Assembly (NCBI GenBank): GCA_035561075.1
Contig: DATMYF010000135.1
Span: 5,737 to 69,736 of the forward strand
Origin: JAMCRM01 sp035561075
GTDB lineage: Bacteria; Acidobacteriota; Terriglobia; Bryobacterales; Bryobacteraceae
Reading direction: 5' to 3'
Length of the DNA stretch: 64,000 nucleotides
Part shown: positions 18,521 through 27,692 of the stretch, one piece after another
How the letters are laid out: each line of letters begins with the position of its first letter
How positions within the stretch are numbered: the stretch's first letter is position 1
Position numbers and translations under genes: made by a program
Notes under the pieces: generated by a model
The model's input: only the letters and a program-made list of their open reading frames with translations
The model's database searches: none
Told to the model about the DNA's origin: nothing

Positions 18521-19270
18521 TTAGTTGGCGTGGCGGATGGGAGCCGCGCGCCGAAAGCCGTCGAAAGAAATGACCGGCGCGGCGGCTCTGCCGGAGGGGG
18601 CTTCTAAAACCAATGACCGTAGCCCCGGCATTCTCTCCCCGCGAGAGGAGCCTTCCGTGGCCGTGCTCTGCGCCGTCGTCAGGTTCTTCAGGCCGAACAG
18701 CGCCAGTTCAAAACGGTCCTTTACTCCTACCTTTTGAAACAGGCGCGAGAGGTAAACCTTCACGGTACCTTCCGAGATCAGCAGCGCGGTGGCAATCTCC
18801 TTGTTCTTCAAGCCCTGCGAGAGGAGGCTGACGAGTTGCCCTTCCCGCTGCGTAAGAGCCACCCGTCGCGCCGACAGAAAGCTGTCCGTGAGCGCCTTCT
18901 CGAACCACAACTCGCCTCCGTGGACTTTTTGGAGGCACTTGATCTGGAGCTCGGTGGGGAGCGTCTTCCGGAGTATGCCCCTGATTCCGAGGCCCATTGA
19001 CTGGAAGGCCAGCTCGGTGGAGATCGTGTTCACCCAGAGCACGATCTTGCAGGACATTACGGCCCGCCTCAGGTCGTTCAGAACGCCGAAAGTGATTTCG
19101 GACGTGAGGTCGAGCAGGGCGATATCGGTCTGCTCGGCGGTGAGCCGCTCGGCAAGCGATTCCACGCTCGAACAGATCGAAACCAAGTCAAAACCGTCGG
19201 CGCTTCGCAGCACCGATTGCAGGCCCGTGGCGAGGATGGGCTGGTCGCTATACAGTAAAACGCGAGGCAT
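18521..19270 (-). CDS. LuxR/NarL-type response regulator
   Basis: This 249-aa regulator has an N-terminal receiver-like domain (about 3-120) and a LuxR helix-turn-helix (about 138-195; LTQREGQLVSLLSQGLKNKE). The likely phospho-acceptor is the Asp in ALLDLTS, and the conserved Lys is present in LRKTLP; the usual acidic pair after the first strand is reduced to YSDQP, so phosphorylation may be altered. About 45 residues of low-complexity tail follow the DNA-binding domain, which is unusual. No histidine kinase gene is adjacent. It is transcribed away from the PilZ/Tad locus and towards the receptor gene at 14799-18326, so it could control either; this is inference. Confidence 0.88.
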   Translation of the reverse strand: MPRVLLYSDQPILATGLQSVLRSADGFDLVSICSSVESLAERLTAEQTDIALLDLTSEITFGVLNDLRRAVMSCKIVLWVNTISTELAFQSMGLGIRGILRKTLPTELQIKCLQKVHGGELWFEKALTDSFLSARRVALTQREGQLVSLLSQGLKNKEIATALLISEGTVKVYLSRLFQKVGVKDRFELALFGLKNLTTAQSTATEGSSRGERMPGLRSLVLEAPSGRAAAPVISFDGFRRAAPIRHAN

Positions 19271-19597
19271 TCAGGTTTACCTTTCCAGCCGCGGAGCGGA
19301 TCGGGATGCTTTGCGCCCGTCCGTCTCATTTGCTGCTTTATCCCGCGGCATTTTGGTTAAATCATCAGAAATGTACCGCAATTTTCAGATAAAAGCAATC
19401 TTTTTTTCCAGTTTCAGCTTTGCTGCGGCTGGCGGCGGTCAAGGAAAGTTCTACCAGAACCCTTGTAAAATAAGCATTTAGGGATGAGCTGCGATCTGGA
19501 TACTGTTAACCTTGGTCAATGAATTCGTGTAACCCATTTACGATATTGCAGGTTGGTGCTCCGAGCGCCTAAATTCGGGGATGTATTCGGACCGGAA
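19271..19597. other. AT-rich intergenic region between divergent luxR-type and PilZ genes
   Basis: These 327 bases are markedly richer in A+T than their surroundings and hold no plausible gene. On the minus strand a weak sigma70-like pair, TTGCTT-17-TACATT, lies around 19370-19400 and could serve the regulator gene. No confident promoter was seen for the PilZ gene. Confidence 0.4.
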
Positions 19598-19984
19598 ATG
19601 AAACACATCAACCAGCGCCAAAGCCCTCGAATAGATATCAGGCTGCAGTGCCAAGTCACCTCGCAGGGGCTCGATGGGCCCGCGACCATGCTGACGGAGA
19701 ACATCAGCAGAACCGGGATCCTGGTTGTCTGGGACGCTAGTCCCGGGAAAGGGGCGCCGGAAGTCGGGCAGTTGGTGACGGTCGAAATCGAGCTGCCGGC
19801 ACATCACGGTTTTGGCCGTAAGTGCATTCATTGTCAAGCTGTTGTAGTGCGGGTTCGGCAGCCGGAAGAGGGATTTCCACGCGTCGCGCTGAATGTGAAT
19901 TATATGAAATTCCGCGCATTTCGCGATGATATTTCGACGGCTCAGGGGTACACGCCGGCAGCCGTCGGAAGCTGGGTCAGCTAG
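19598..19984 (+). CDS. PilZ-domain c-di-GMP receptor protein
   Basis: This 128-aa protein is essentially one PilZ domain, which binds cyclic di-GMP. It shows the arginine motif (RQSPR, about residues 6-10) and the NxSxxG motif (NISRTG, about 33-38), the two parts of the ligand site. ATG at 19598 was chosen because it starts just before the PilZ core; an in-frame TTG at 19553 would add 15 residues without homology. It stands directly upstream of the Tad pilus genes and probably couples c-di-GMP levels to pilus production or function. Its target is not known. Confidence 0.85.
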   Translation: MKHINQRQSPRIDIRLQCQVTSQGLDGPATMLTENISRTGILVVWDASPGKGAPEVGQLVTVEIELPAHHGFGRKCIHCQAVVVRVRQPEEGFPRVALNVNYMKFRAFRDDISTAQGYTPAAVGSWVS

Positions 19985-20379
19985 GCGGAGAAGGGACTTA
20001 AGGACACTGGATATGCCGCGCGGACATGGAGAATTCAGAGGAAATCCGATACTGGAATTCACACTGGCGTGTGGAGGCCGCGGCCTCCTGCCCATTCCGT
20101 CCAGCGATTCAGATCACGGCCGACGCTGCGACTCCGGCCGCAACCCGAACGAGGCTGGCACATCGGTACACGGCCGTGGTGCCGGCGGAACGATGGGATT
20201 TTCGCTCCGGTTTGGCAGACCTGCGATCTGGTCGCCCGGCCGTGGAGCGTCAAGTTTTCCGCTGCCGGATACGGCCGCGGATCAGAACGTGGCCGCGTGG
20301 CCATGGAAACTCTAACCTGTGGTCGCGCGATCACAGCAACCCAATACGAAAGCCAAACCCTAACTCAGGAGCGAACAAA
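19985..20379 (+). other. Long leader of the flp pilin gene with repeated CGGCCG palindromes
   Basis: These 395 bases hold no credible gene, although frames stay open because of GC content. CGGCCG occurs five times within 161 bases (20117, 20135, 20171, 20237, 20272), some with extended dyads such as CACGGCCGTGG. They may be protein-binding sites or parts of a structured 5' untranslated region. CAGGAG at 20366-20371 is the pilin ribosome-binding site. Confidence 0.4.
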
Positions 20380-20562
20380 ATGACGATCTTACGCAACCTT
20401 TGGATGGAAGAATCTGGTCAGGACCTTATTGAATACAGCCTTTTGCTGGCATTCGTATGTCTGGCTTCGGCAGCCATCCTGACGAGCACCGGCAGCAGCA
20501 TCACCGGCATCTGGACCAAGACGCAGGGCAAGTTGGCGGCCGCGGACAGCGCCATCAACTAG
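20380..20562 (+). CDS. flp: Flp/Fap-type pilin (copy 1)
   Basis: This 60-aa prepilin is the main subunit of a Tad (tight adherence) pilus. The processing site G-QDLIEYSLLL (Gly13/Gln14, Glu at mature +5, Tyr at +6) is followed by the hydrophobic assembly helix LLLAFVCLASAAIL. Length and motif are typical. ATG at 20380 sits 8 nt behind CAGGAG; in-frame upstream ATGs would give a leader of over 110 residues, incompatible with this family. It heads the cpaB-C-E-F-tadB-C cluster and is separated from cpaB by a hairpin, which fits the need for much more pilin than assembly protein. Confidence 0.93.
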   Translation: MTILRNLWMEESGQDLIEYSLLLAFVCLASAAILTSTGSSITGIWTKTQGKLAAADSAIN

Positions 20563-20574
20563 CTCTCACCGGAA

Positions 20575-20605
20575 CAGGGGCATGCCGGAAAAGGGCAGGC
20601 CCCTG
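20575..20605 (+). terminator. Hairpin between flp and cpaB (attenuator or mRNA stabiliser)
   Basis: CAGGGGCATGCC (20575-20586) pairs with GGCAGGCCCCTG (20594-20605) with one mismatch and a seven-base loop, 12 nt after the pilin stop. No T-run follows, so partial termination or protection of the short pilin mRNA is likely. Confidence 0.5.
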
Positions 20606-20718
20606 GCCCGCTCACCCGAGCATAGAAATTCGGAACGGGGTGGGTGGGGGTATCAATAACACGGCCCGGTGGCCCGGGGGGCCCGGCTGGTTGAGGTTCG
20701 GGTTTTTGGAGAACAGGG

Positions 20719-21612
20719 ATGAATCAACGCTTTATTTCGGTTCTGATCTTCGCGTTCGTAGTGGCCGCCGGCGCGAGCTTCATGTTGTACCGGCTAATGG
20801 CAAGCCGCATTACGACGAAAGCTGCGCCGTCCAGCGTTCAGGTGGTCCTTGCCGCCCGCAAGCTCGATCTCGGGACCGTGCTGCGCGACGCAGATCTGAA
20901 GTCAGCCGATTGGCCGGGAACGCCGCCTCCGGGCGCGGTTCTGAAGAAGGACGACCTGATCGGCCGCGGCGTGATCTCCACGATATATGAGAGCGAGCCA
21001 GTCCTGGAGACCCGGTTGGCGCCCAAAGGTGCCGGAGGCGGCCTGTCCGCCACCATCCCTAAAGGTATGCGCGCGGTCGCCGTACGTGTGAACGAGGTCG
21101 TAGGTGTTGCCGGCTTCGTCGTGCCGGGTATGCGCGTGGATGTGCTCATCTCCGGCACTCCTCCCAACCAGGCCGGGGTTAACTCGAATCACGTGACCCG
21201 CACGCTATTGCAGAACATCGAAGTGCTCTCGGCAGGACAGGAGTACAAAAAAGACGCTGAAGGCAAGCCCATCGTCGGCCAGGTGGTGAACCTGCTGGTG
21301 ACTCCAGTACAGGCGGAGCAACTCAGTCTGGCCACCAGCCAGACCAGCATTCAACTGGTGCTTCGCAATCCTTTAGATACGGAAATCGCAAAAACGCCGG
21401 GAACCGCCATGCAGAAACTGTTCTTCGGTGGGGGCACCCCAGATGAGTCCGAAACACCCGTCAAGCGGCCCGCGCCGCGGCGGGCCGTGGTTGCGACACC
21501 TCCCGCGCACCCGGTCAAGGAAACCAAGACGACGCCCTTCGTGATGGAGATTTTCCAGGGAGGCAAGAAGTCTGAATCGAAATTCGCCGAAGGCGCCGGG
21601 GAGGCGAGGTAG
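20719..21612 (+). CDS. cpaB: Flp pilus assembly protein CpaB (copy 1)
   Basis: This 297-aa protein has an N-terminal membrane anchor (about 1-25), a SAF/beta-clip domain (about 38-105) and the RcpC/CpaB domain ending near 220, followed by a variable proline- and lysine-rich tail. CpaB works in the periplasm with the secretin in Tad pilus assembly. The gene ends in overlap with cpaC (TAGTG). A close paralogue begins at 63303. Confidence 0.93.
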   Translation: MNQRFISVLIFAFVVAAGASFMLYRLMASRITTKAAPSSVQVVLAARKLDLGTVLRDADLKSADWPGTPPPGAVLKKDDLIGRGVISTIYESEPVLETRLAPKGAGGGLSATIPKGMRAVAVRVNEVVGVAGFVVPGMRVDVLISGTPPNQAGVNSNHVTRTLLQNIEVLSAGQEYKKDAEGKPIVGQVVNLLVTPVQAEQLSLATSQTSIQLVLRNPLDTEIAKTPGTAMQKLFFGGGTPDESETPVKRPAPRRAVVATPPAHPVKETKTTPFVMEIFQGGKKSESKFAEGAGEAR

Positions 21613-23129
21613 TGAGCGCACGTGCGGTATACATCGGAGCGATGGCGTTGGCCATCGCGGCAACAGGCGCCCTTCCGGGCGCACAGGATAATCGCGCTAC
21701 GCGGCTCACCGTCGCGGTGGGCAAGGCGGTGGTTATTGACAGCCCGGTCGAGATCCGGCGTGTATCGGTCGCCAGTTCCGAAACTGTGGAGGCCGTGGCC
21801 ATATCGCCTCGCGAACTGTTGATTAACGCCAAAGCTCCCGGCGAGACGAGCCTGATCCTGTGGGAAAACGGCGGTCGACGCGTAGTGTACGACATCACGG
21901 TTTTGCAGAGCACCTCCCGCGTGGACGCGGTCCGGCAACAACTCAAACGCGAAATGCCGGACCAGAACATCACGCTTCAGGTGGAAGGCCAGGTGGTCTT
22001 CCTGCACGGCACCGCCACCGATTTGTTTCAAGCGGAGCGCGCGGTGGCTATCGCCTCCACTCTTGGGAAGGTGGTCAACCTGCTGCGCGTGACCGTTCCG
22101 CCGGTTGAAGCGCAGATCCTGCTGAAGGTGCGATTCGCCAACGTGGACCGCAGTGCCTCCCGCGAGCTGGGCGTGAACCTCCTGAGCACGGGAGCATTGA
22201 ATACGATCGGTTCCGTCAATACCAACCAGTTCACGCCGCCGAGACTGGAAGACGTGAGTGGCGATATGAAGCTCAGCGTCTCCGATGCGCTCAACATCTT
22301 TCTGTTCCGGCGCGACCTGAACCTGGCCGCAACTATACGGGCCCTGCAGGCCCGGCGGTTACTCGAAATGCTGGCCGAGCCCAACGTGCTGGCCATCAAC
22401 GGCAAGGCGGCCAGCTTCGTCTCCGGCGGCGAGTTCCCGTTCCCCACACTCCAGGGCGGCGGCGCCGGCCTGGGCGCGGTAACTATCCAGTTTCGTGAGT
22501 TCGGCGTACGCATCAATTTCCTGCCCAACGTGACCCCGCGGGGCACTATCAGGCTGCAGGTCACGCCGGAAGTCAGCTCCCTCGATTTCGCCAACGGCCT
22601 GAGCATACAGGGCTACCACATCCCGGCGCTCGCCACCCGTCGTGTTCAGACGGAGGTTGAACTGGAGAGCGGCCAGAGTTTCGTGATTGCCGGGTTGATG
22701 GATAACCGCACCACCGAGAATCTCAGCAAGATTCCGGGGCTCGGTGACATCCCGCTACTGGGGAAACTGTTCCAAAGCCAGCAGGTGAGTAAGAACAACA
22801 CTGAACTGCTGGTATTGATCACGCCGGAGCTTGTGCGCCCAATTCCCGCCGGCCAACAGACGCCGACGATTGGCTTCCCCGTCCCGTTCCTCGATGACGC
22901 CCCGAAGGACGTACCGCGTACGCCCTCCATCGAGAAGACCGGCCCGGTTCCGGTGACGCCGGTGCGGGATAGCGTGCCCATGGAGCAGCTTATAAATAGC
23001 AAGAGGCAGGAGCAGCCGGCGCCCGCGACGGGCACGCCGGCGATGGAGTTTGTACCCGTGCCGGTAACTCCACGCGCGCCCGATACCGCCGCGCCGTCGC
23101 AGCCGCAGGGCGGCACGTCCGGAAAGTGA
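21612..23129 (+). CDS. cpaC: Tad pilus secretin CpaC/RcpA
   Basis: This 505-aa outer-membrane channel has a signal peptide (about 1-25), the pilus-formation N-terminal domain (about 31-100), a BON-like segment (about 105-160) and the secretin core (about 230-425; VQTEVELESGQSFVIAGLM and LGKLFQSQ are typical). A proline-rich tail of about 70 residues follows the core. The GTG start overlaps the cpaB stop by 1 nt. It forms the pore through which the Flp pilus leaves the cell. Confidence 0.94.
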   Translation: MSARAVYIGAMALAIAATGALPGAQDNRATRLTVAVGKAVVIDSPVEIRRVSVASSETVEAVAISPRELLINAKAPGETSLILWENGGRRVVYDITVLQSTSRVDAVRQQLKREMPDQNITLQVEGQVVFLHGTATDLFQAERAVAIASTLGKVVNLLRVTVPPVEAQILLKVRFANVDRSASRELGVNLLSTGALNTIGSVNTNQFTPPRLEDVSGDMKLSVSDALNIFLFRRDLNLAATIRALQARRLLEMLAEPNVLAINGKAASFVSGGEFPFPTLQGGGAGLGAVTIQFREFGVRINFLPNVTPRGTIRLQVTPEVSSLDFANGLSIQGYHIPALATRRVQTEVELESGQSFVIAGLMDNRTTENLSKIPGLGDIPLLGKLFQSQQVSKNNTELLVLITPELVRPIPAGQQTPTIGFPVPFLDDAPKDVPRTPSIEKTGPVPVTPVRDSVPMEQLINSKRQEQPAPATGTPAMEFVPVPVTPRAPDTAAPSQPQGGTSGK

Positions 23130-23142
23130 CCAGGGGGAACCA

Positions 23143-24300
23143 TTGTATCCGCTGAGCATAGCGCTGGCGATCGAGAACAGCGACTTGTGGGACCAGGTAC
23201 AGGCCTGCCTCAAGCCGCTTGCGGTCCGCGTCGCGGTCGAGCAAAGAGACGCCTCGAACCTGGGGCCGCTCTTCGAGCGTGCGCAGCGAATGCCTCCGGA
23301 CGTGTTGCTGCTGGATATTACCAAGCGCCGCGAACCGCTCGAAGATCTGGTCCAGACTGTCCGTGCATTAGCGCCTGAGGCGATGATTATCGCACTCAAC
23401 ACCTCGGCCGACGCGGAGACGATCCTGTCATCCCTCCGGGCGGGGGTCAACGAGTATCTTTATCCTCCGCTCCAGGGCAGCCTGAACAAGGCCCTGGAGC
23501 GCAAGTCCCAGGAGTGCAGCCGGCGTCGCGAGGACGAGCGGCCGGGTGGCAAGACCCTGGCCTTCTTTTCGGCCAAGGGAGGTTGCGGGGCCACCACCAT
23601 TGCGGTGCACGTGGCCGTCGAATTGGGCCGTCGCGGCCAGAAGGCGCTGCTGGTGGACCTCGATCTGGAAGCGGGACTCATCGCCTTCCTGCTCAAGACC
23701 AAGTCGCCGTATTCCATTCTGGACGCGGCCAACAACCTGCACCGCCTCGACGCGAGCTACTGGAAAGCGCTGGTCTCGAACGGAATCCCCAACCTTGAGA
23801 TCATGCCCGCGCCCAGCACGTTGGCCGCCAAGCACCAGGTGTTGCAGCAGCAGTTGCGGCACGTGCTGGCGTTCGTCCGGACGCAGTATGACTGCTCCAT
23901 CGTGGATCTCGGCCGCAGCCTCACCCGGGTCACGATGGAGGCCCTTGAGGAGATCGATGAGGCGTGCCTGGTTACCACGCTCGAGATTCCCGCGCTGCAC
24001 CAGGCTAAGCAGATCGTGCAGACGCTGCTCGACAGCGGTTACAGCAGGCAGCGTATCAGGCTGATCCTGAACCGGGTTCCCAAGCGGGTCGACGTCACAC
24101 CCGATGAACTGGAGAAGATGCTGGGGGTGCCCATCCACTGCACCGTTCCCAACGATTTCCCCGAGTTGTACGACTGTTACGCCGAAGGACGGCTGCTGGC
24201 ACGCAACAGCAACCTGGGCAAGCATATCGCCCGGCTTGCCGCGAAACTGGTGGGCATCGAGGACGATTCGCCGAAACGCAAGTTCTCATTATTCGGGTAA
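23143..24300 (+). CDS. cpaE: Tad pilus localisation ATPase CpaE/TadZ
   Basis: This 385-aa protein has an atypical receiver domain (about 1-120; LLLDITKR) and a MinD/ParA-type ATPase domain. Its Walker A is SAKGGCGATT, with Ala in place of the usual Lys after Gly, as in other CpaE proteins. It recruits the Tad machinery to its place in the cell. The start is TTG at 23143 behind AGGGGGAA. It sits 13 nt after cpaC. Confidence 0.9.
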   Translation: MYPLSIALAIENSDLWDQVQACLKPLAVRVAVEQRDASNLGPLFERAQRMPPDVLLLDITKRREPLEDLVQTVRALAPEAMIIALNTSADAETILSSLRAGVNEYLYPPLQGSLNKALERKSQECSRRREDERPGGKTLAFFSAKGGCGATTIAVHVAVELGRRGQKALLVDLDLEAGLIAFLLKTKSPYSILDAANNLHRLDASYWKALVSNGIPNLEIMPAPSTLAAKHQVLQQQLRHVLAFVRTQYDCSIVDLGRSLTRVTMEALEEIDEACLVTTLEIPALHQAKQIVQTLLDSGYSRQRIRLILNRVPKRVDVTPDELEKMLGVPIHCTVPNDFPELYDCYAEGRLLARNSNLGKHIARLAAKLVGIEDDSPKRKFSLFG

Positions 24301-24307
24301 AAACGAT

Positions 24308-25663
24308 ATGGCAACCAACGGCAACCTAACGGCGGGCATAAACCGCGAGACGCAACTGGCGAACCGGACCAATATCACCGAGGGATACAGTCCGGAGTAC
24401 CAGGAGTTTAAGTTCGCACTCCACCGCAAGCTGCTTGATCGCATCAACCTGGAAGCGCTCTCTTCGATGGCCGGCGAACGGGTGCGCACTGAAATCCGGG
24501 CCGCTGTTGCAAAGCTTGTGGACGAGGAGAAGACGCCTCTAAGCCTGCTCGAGAAAGACCGCATCATCGACGAGATTCTCGATGAGGTTTTCGGCCTGGG
24601 TCCGCTCGAACCGTTGCTGCAGGACCCCACCATCTCAGATATTCTGGTGACTACTCCGAAGATGGTCTACGTGGAGCGCGGTGGTAAGCTGTACCGCACT
24701 CCGGTGGAGTTCAAGGACAACGCCCACCTGTTGCGCATCATCGAGAAGATTGTCTCCCGGGTTGGGCGGCGCGTCGATGAGTCCTCACCGCTGGTCGATG
24801 CGCGACTGCCCGACGGCTCGCGCGTGAACGCCGCCATCCCCCCGGTAGCCGTCGACGGCCCGCTGCTCTCGATCCGCCGTTTCGGCCGCACCACGCTTGC
24901 CGGCGAGGATCTGGTGAAGAAGATGGCCATGACCGACGGCATGCTGGACCTTCTGAAGGGGTGCGTGAAGGCGCGCCTGAACATCCTGATCTCCGGCGGT
25001 ACGGGCTCCGGTAAAACCACCTTGCTCAACGCGCTGTCTAGCTACATCCCGGAGAACGAGCGCATTGTGACCATTGAGGATGCCGCCGAATTGCGCTTGC
25101 AGCAGAGCCATGTGGCCCGCATGGAAACGCGGCCGGCTAACGTTGAGGGCCAGGGCGCCATCCATATCCGGCAATTGGTCATCAACGCCCTCCGTATGAG
25201 ACCGGACCGCATCATCGTCGGTGAGGTCCGCGCGGAAGAGGCGCTGGACATGCTCCAGGCAATGAACACGGGCCACGACGGCTCGTTGACCACGGTACAC
25301 GCCAACACCCCGCGAGACGCGGTTGGCCGCCTCGAGGTCATGGTGGGGATGGCAAATTCGAATATGGGGGTACGCTCGATCCGGCAGCAGGTGGCCAGCG
25401 CCGTCAATCTCTTCGTGCAGGCCGCGCGTTTCAGTGACGGCACCCGGCGGGTGACTCACATAACGGAAGTGGTCGGAATGGAAGGCGACATGATCACCCT
25501 GCAGGACATCTTCGTCTTCGAAAAAACTGGCCTGGGTGAGAACGGACGGGTCACCGGACGCTTCCGTGCCACGGGTATTCGTCCCAAGTTCCACGAACGG
25601 CTGCGTGCCTGCGGCGTCCAGTTGCCGGCATCGTTGTTCCAGACCGTAGTGGAGATCGCCTAG
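24308..25663 (+). CDS. cpaF: Tad pilus assembly ATPase CpaF/TadA
   Basis: This 451-aa secretion ATPase has the GSPII_E fold: N-terminal helical region (about 30-130), Walker A GGTGSGKTT, Asp box DAAELRL, Walker B IIVGEVRAEE and His box HDGSLTTVHANTP. It powers Flp pilus extension and possibly retraction. ATG at 24308 is used; the frame stays open into cpaE upstream, which is a shadow. Confidence 0.95.
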   Translation: MATNGNLTAGINRETQLANRTNITEGYSPEYQEFKFALHRKLLDRINLEALSSMAGERVRTEIRAAVAKLVDEEKTPLSLLEKDRIIDEILDEVFGLGPLEPLLQDPTISDILVTTPKMVYVERGGKLYRTPVEFKDNAHLLRIIEKIVSRVGRRVDESSPLVDARLPDGSRVNAAIPPVAVDGPLLSIRRFGRTTLAGEDLVKKMAMTDGMLDLLKGCVKARLNILISGGTGSGKTTLLNALSSYIPENERIVTIEDAAELRLQQSHVARMETRPANVEGQGAIHIRQLVINALRMRPDRIIVGEVRAEEALDMLQAMNTGHDGSLTTVHANTPRDAVGRLEVMVGMANSNMGVRSIRQQVASAVNLFVQAARFSDGTRRVTHITEVVGMEGDMITLQDIFVFEKTGLGENGRVTGRFRATGIRPKFHERLRACGVQLPASLFQTVVEIA

Positions 25664-25673
25664 AGGTTTAAGC

Positions 25674-26645
25674 ATGCCGATTGCAGCGCTCCTCGCTTTC
25701 GTCGTGATCTTCGGGGTTGTCCTGCTGGCCGTCAGCGTGGGGTTGAAGTACCACGAAGCCCGCCGAAAGAAGCAGGTCACCGACATCCTGCAGACCGTGG
25801 CAGGTCCCGAGGTGGTCTCCACCACCAGGTTGCTGAAGGACCTGGAGCCGCCCCGGTCCGCGGGATTTGAGCGGCTCTTAAGCTCGTTCCAGTTCTCCAC
25901 CCGGGCCGCTGAACTGATTCAACAGGCGGGCCTCGATTGGGAACCGTCGCGCCTGCTCACCATGATGGGCATGTGCGCGGGCGTCGGCATGGTGGTCTCG
26001 ATGATCCTTCCCGACGTGCTCGGCAGACTGCCTCAGTGCCTCGGTTTGGCGGTAGTGGGCGCCAGTTTGCCTTACCTGTTCGTGTGCCACAAACGGAAAA
26101 AGCGGCTGGCCGAAATGGAGGAACAGCTCCCCGATGCCCTCGACTTCCTGGCGCGGTCCATGCGCGCCGGCCACGCCTTCACAATTAGCCTGGAGATGAT
26201 CGGAGGCGAGATCTCCGATCCCCTGGGCCAGGAGTTTCGGACGCTGTTTAACGAACAGAATCTTGGCGCTCCGCTCGATGTCGCGCTGCATAACTTCAAC
26301 CAGCGGGTAACGCTGCTCGATGCGCGGTTCTTTTCCTCCTCCGTGATGCTGCAACGCCAGACGGGCGGCAACTTGAGCGAAATCCTGGCACGCCTGGCCT
26401 ATCTCATCCGTGAGCGGTTCCGGCTGAGAGGTCAGGTGAAAGCCGCCAGCGCGCACGGGAAAATGACGTCCGCGGTGCTGACCGGCATGCCGATCTTCAC
26501 CGCTTTGGGCTTGATGGCGATCTCCCCGGCGTATCTGCGGGGTATGGCCAACGATCCCGACGGCCGTCTGATGATCGGCGGGGCCGTCCTGGCACAGGTG
26601 TTGGGCCGGATGTGCATTAAGAAGATCGTGAACATAAAAGTATGA
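25674..26645 (+). CDS. tadB: Tad inner-membrane platform protein TadB
   Basis: This 323-aa membrane protein has a first transmembrane helix at about 3-22, a second pair near 95-140, a cytoplasmic T2SSF domain (LDFLARSMRAGHAFT, about 155-270) and a final pair near 270-320. It is the platform on which CpaF acts. The gene lies 10 nt after cpaF and overlaps tadC by 4 nt. Confidence 0.93.
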   Translation: MPIAALLAFVVIFGVVLLAVSVGLKYHEARRKKQVTDILQTVAGPEVVSTTRLLKDLEPPRSAGFERLLSSFQFSTRAAELIQQAGLDWEPSRLLTMMGMCAGVGMVVSMILPDVLGRLPQCLGLAVVGASLPYLFVCHKRKKRLAEMEEQLPDALDFLARSMRAGHAFTISLEMIGGEISDPLGQEFRTLFNEQNLGAPLDVALHNFNQRVTLLDARFFSSSVMLQRQTGGNLSEILARLAYLIRERFRLRGQVKAASAHGKMTSAVLTGMPIFTALGLMAISPAYLRGMANDPDGRLMIGGAVLAQVLGRMCIKKIVNIKV

Positions 26646-27580
26646 GCCTACAGCTTCTGATCTCGATCGCACTGTTCGCCATGCTGATGGCGGGTATCAC
26701 GGCATACGGATACCGGCGATATGCGCGCCCGGGGAGGATTCTCGAGCAGATCGGCTCGCCCGTAATCAGGGCTGCGCCGGACGCCATCGTTGGGACGTTC
26801 GAAACTGAGGAAGGCGGCGTGGTGCGGGTCCTGCGGCAGATTGGGCAGTTTATCCCGATTTCGCCCGTCGAAGGTTCGATCGTGAAGCGGTCCCTGATCA
26901 TGGCCGGGTACCGCGGAGAGCACGCCGTGGCCGTCCTATACGGCCTCAAGGTGGTGGGGGCAGTCTGCCTGCTGCTGCTCGCACTGATGTGTCGCGACAT
27001 GCTCAGCTCGCCGGTCAATCGAATGATGATGCTGGTCGCGGGCGGGGGAATGGGCTACTTCCTCCCGGGCTTTCTGCTGAGCAAGCGTGTAACGGCCCGC
27101 CAGGAGCGGCTGCGGCTCTCTTTGCCAGATGCACTTGACCTGATGGTGGTCTCGGTTGAAGCCGGGCTCGGCCTCGACCAAGCCATTATGCACGTCAGCC
27201 GTGAGTTGCAGGCCGCGCATCCCGAGCTGTGCGAGGAGTGGAGCCTCGTGAACCTCGAGATGCGCGCCGGCACACGCCGCGCCGAGGCACTTCGACACTT
27301 GGCGGAACGAACAGGCGAGCCGGATTTGAAGAAACTGGTCGCCGTGCTGGTACAGAACGACCGTTTCGGTACCAGTATGGCGGAGTCGCTCAGGGCACAT
27401 TCGGATTTTATGCGCACCCGGCGGCGACAGGAGGCCGAGGAGCGGGCGGCGAAGGTTGGCGTCAAGCTGGTCTTCCCCATCTTCTTTTTCATCCTGCCAT
27501 CCATGATGATCGTGACGGCTGGACCGGCGATGCTGCAGTTATTTAAACATTTGTTCCCGATGATGAAGGAGCTGGGTTAG
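26642..27580 (+). CDS. tadC: Tad inner-membrane platform protein TadC
   Basis: This 312-aa paralogue of TadB has an N-terminal helix (about 3-22), a membrane pair (about 95-140), the T2SSF domain with LPDALDLMVVSVEAGLGLDQA (about 160-175) and a last helix (about 280-305). It pairs with TadB in the pilus platform. It is the last canonical tad gene here; tadD/E/F/G do not follow. Confidence 0.93.
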   Translation: MSLQLLISIALFAMLMAGITAYGYRRYARPGRILEQIGSPVIRAAPDAIVGTFETEEGGVVRVLRQIGQFIPISPVEGSIVKRSLIMAGYRGEHAVAVLYGLKVVGAVCLLLLALMCRDMLSSPVNRMMMLVAGGGMGYFLPGFLLSKRVTARQERLRLSLPDALDLMVVSVEAGLGLDQAIMHVSRELQAAHPELCEEWSLVNLEMRAGTRRAEALRHLAERTGEPDLKKLVAVLVQNDRFGTSMAESLRAHSDFMRTRRRQEAEERAAKVGVKLVFPIFFFILPSMMIVTAGPAMLQLFKHLFPMMKELG

Positions 27581-27692
27581 GGACCAGCGGCCCGCCGATA
27601 GGGGGGCGCAAGGGGCCGAATGCCGCCTAAAAGTGCGGATATTCAGCCGGGCAAGCAGGCAAACGAATTTTTGATTGCAACAGGAGAAATGT

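Noticed and set aside
20026..20562. A 178-aa frame ending with the Flp pilin
   Set aside because: Flp prepilins have short leaders; the upstream part is low in hydrophobic residues and arginine-rich without homology. The true start is at 20380.
27581..27692. A possible c-di-GMP or other riboswitch between tadC and the small membrane gene
   Set aside because: The GGGCAAGCAGGCAAACG stretch recalls the GEMM core only superficially; the needed helices and tetraloop pattern are missing.
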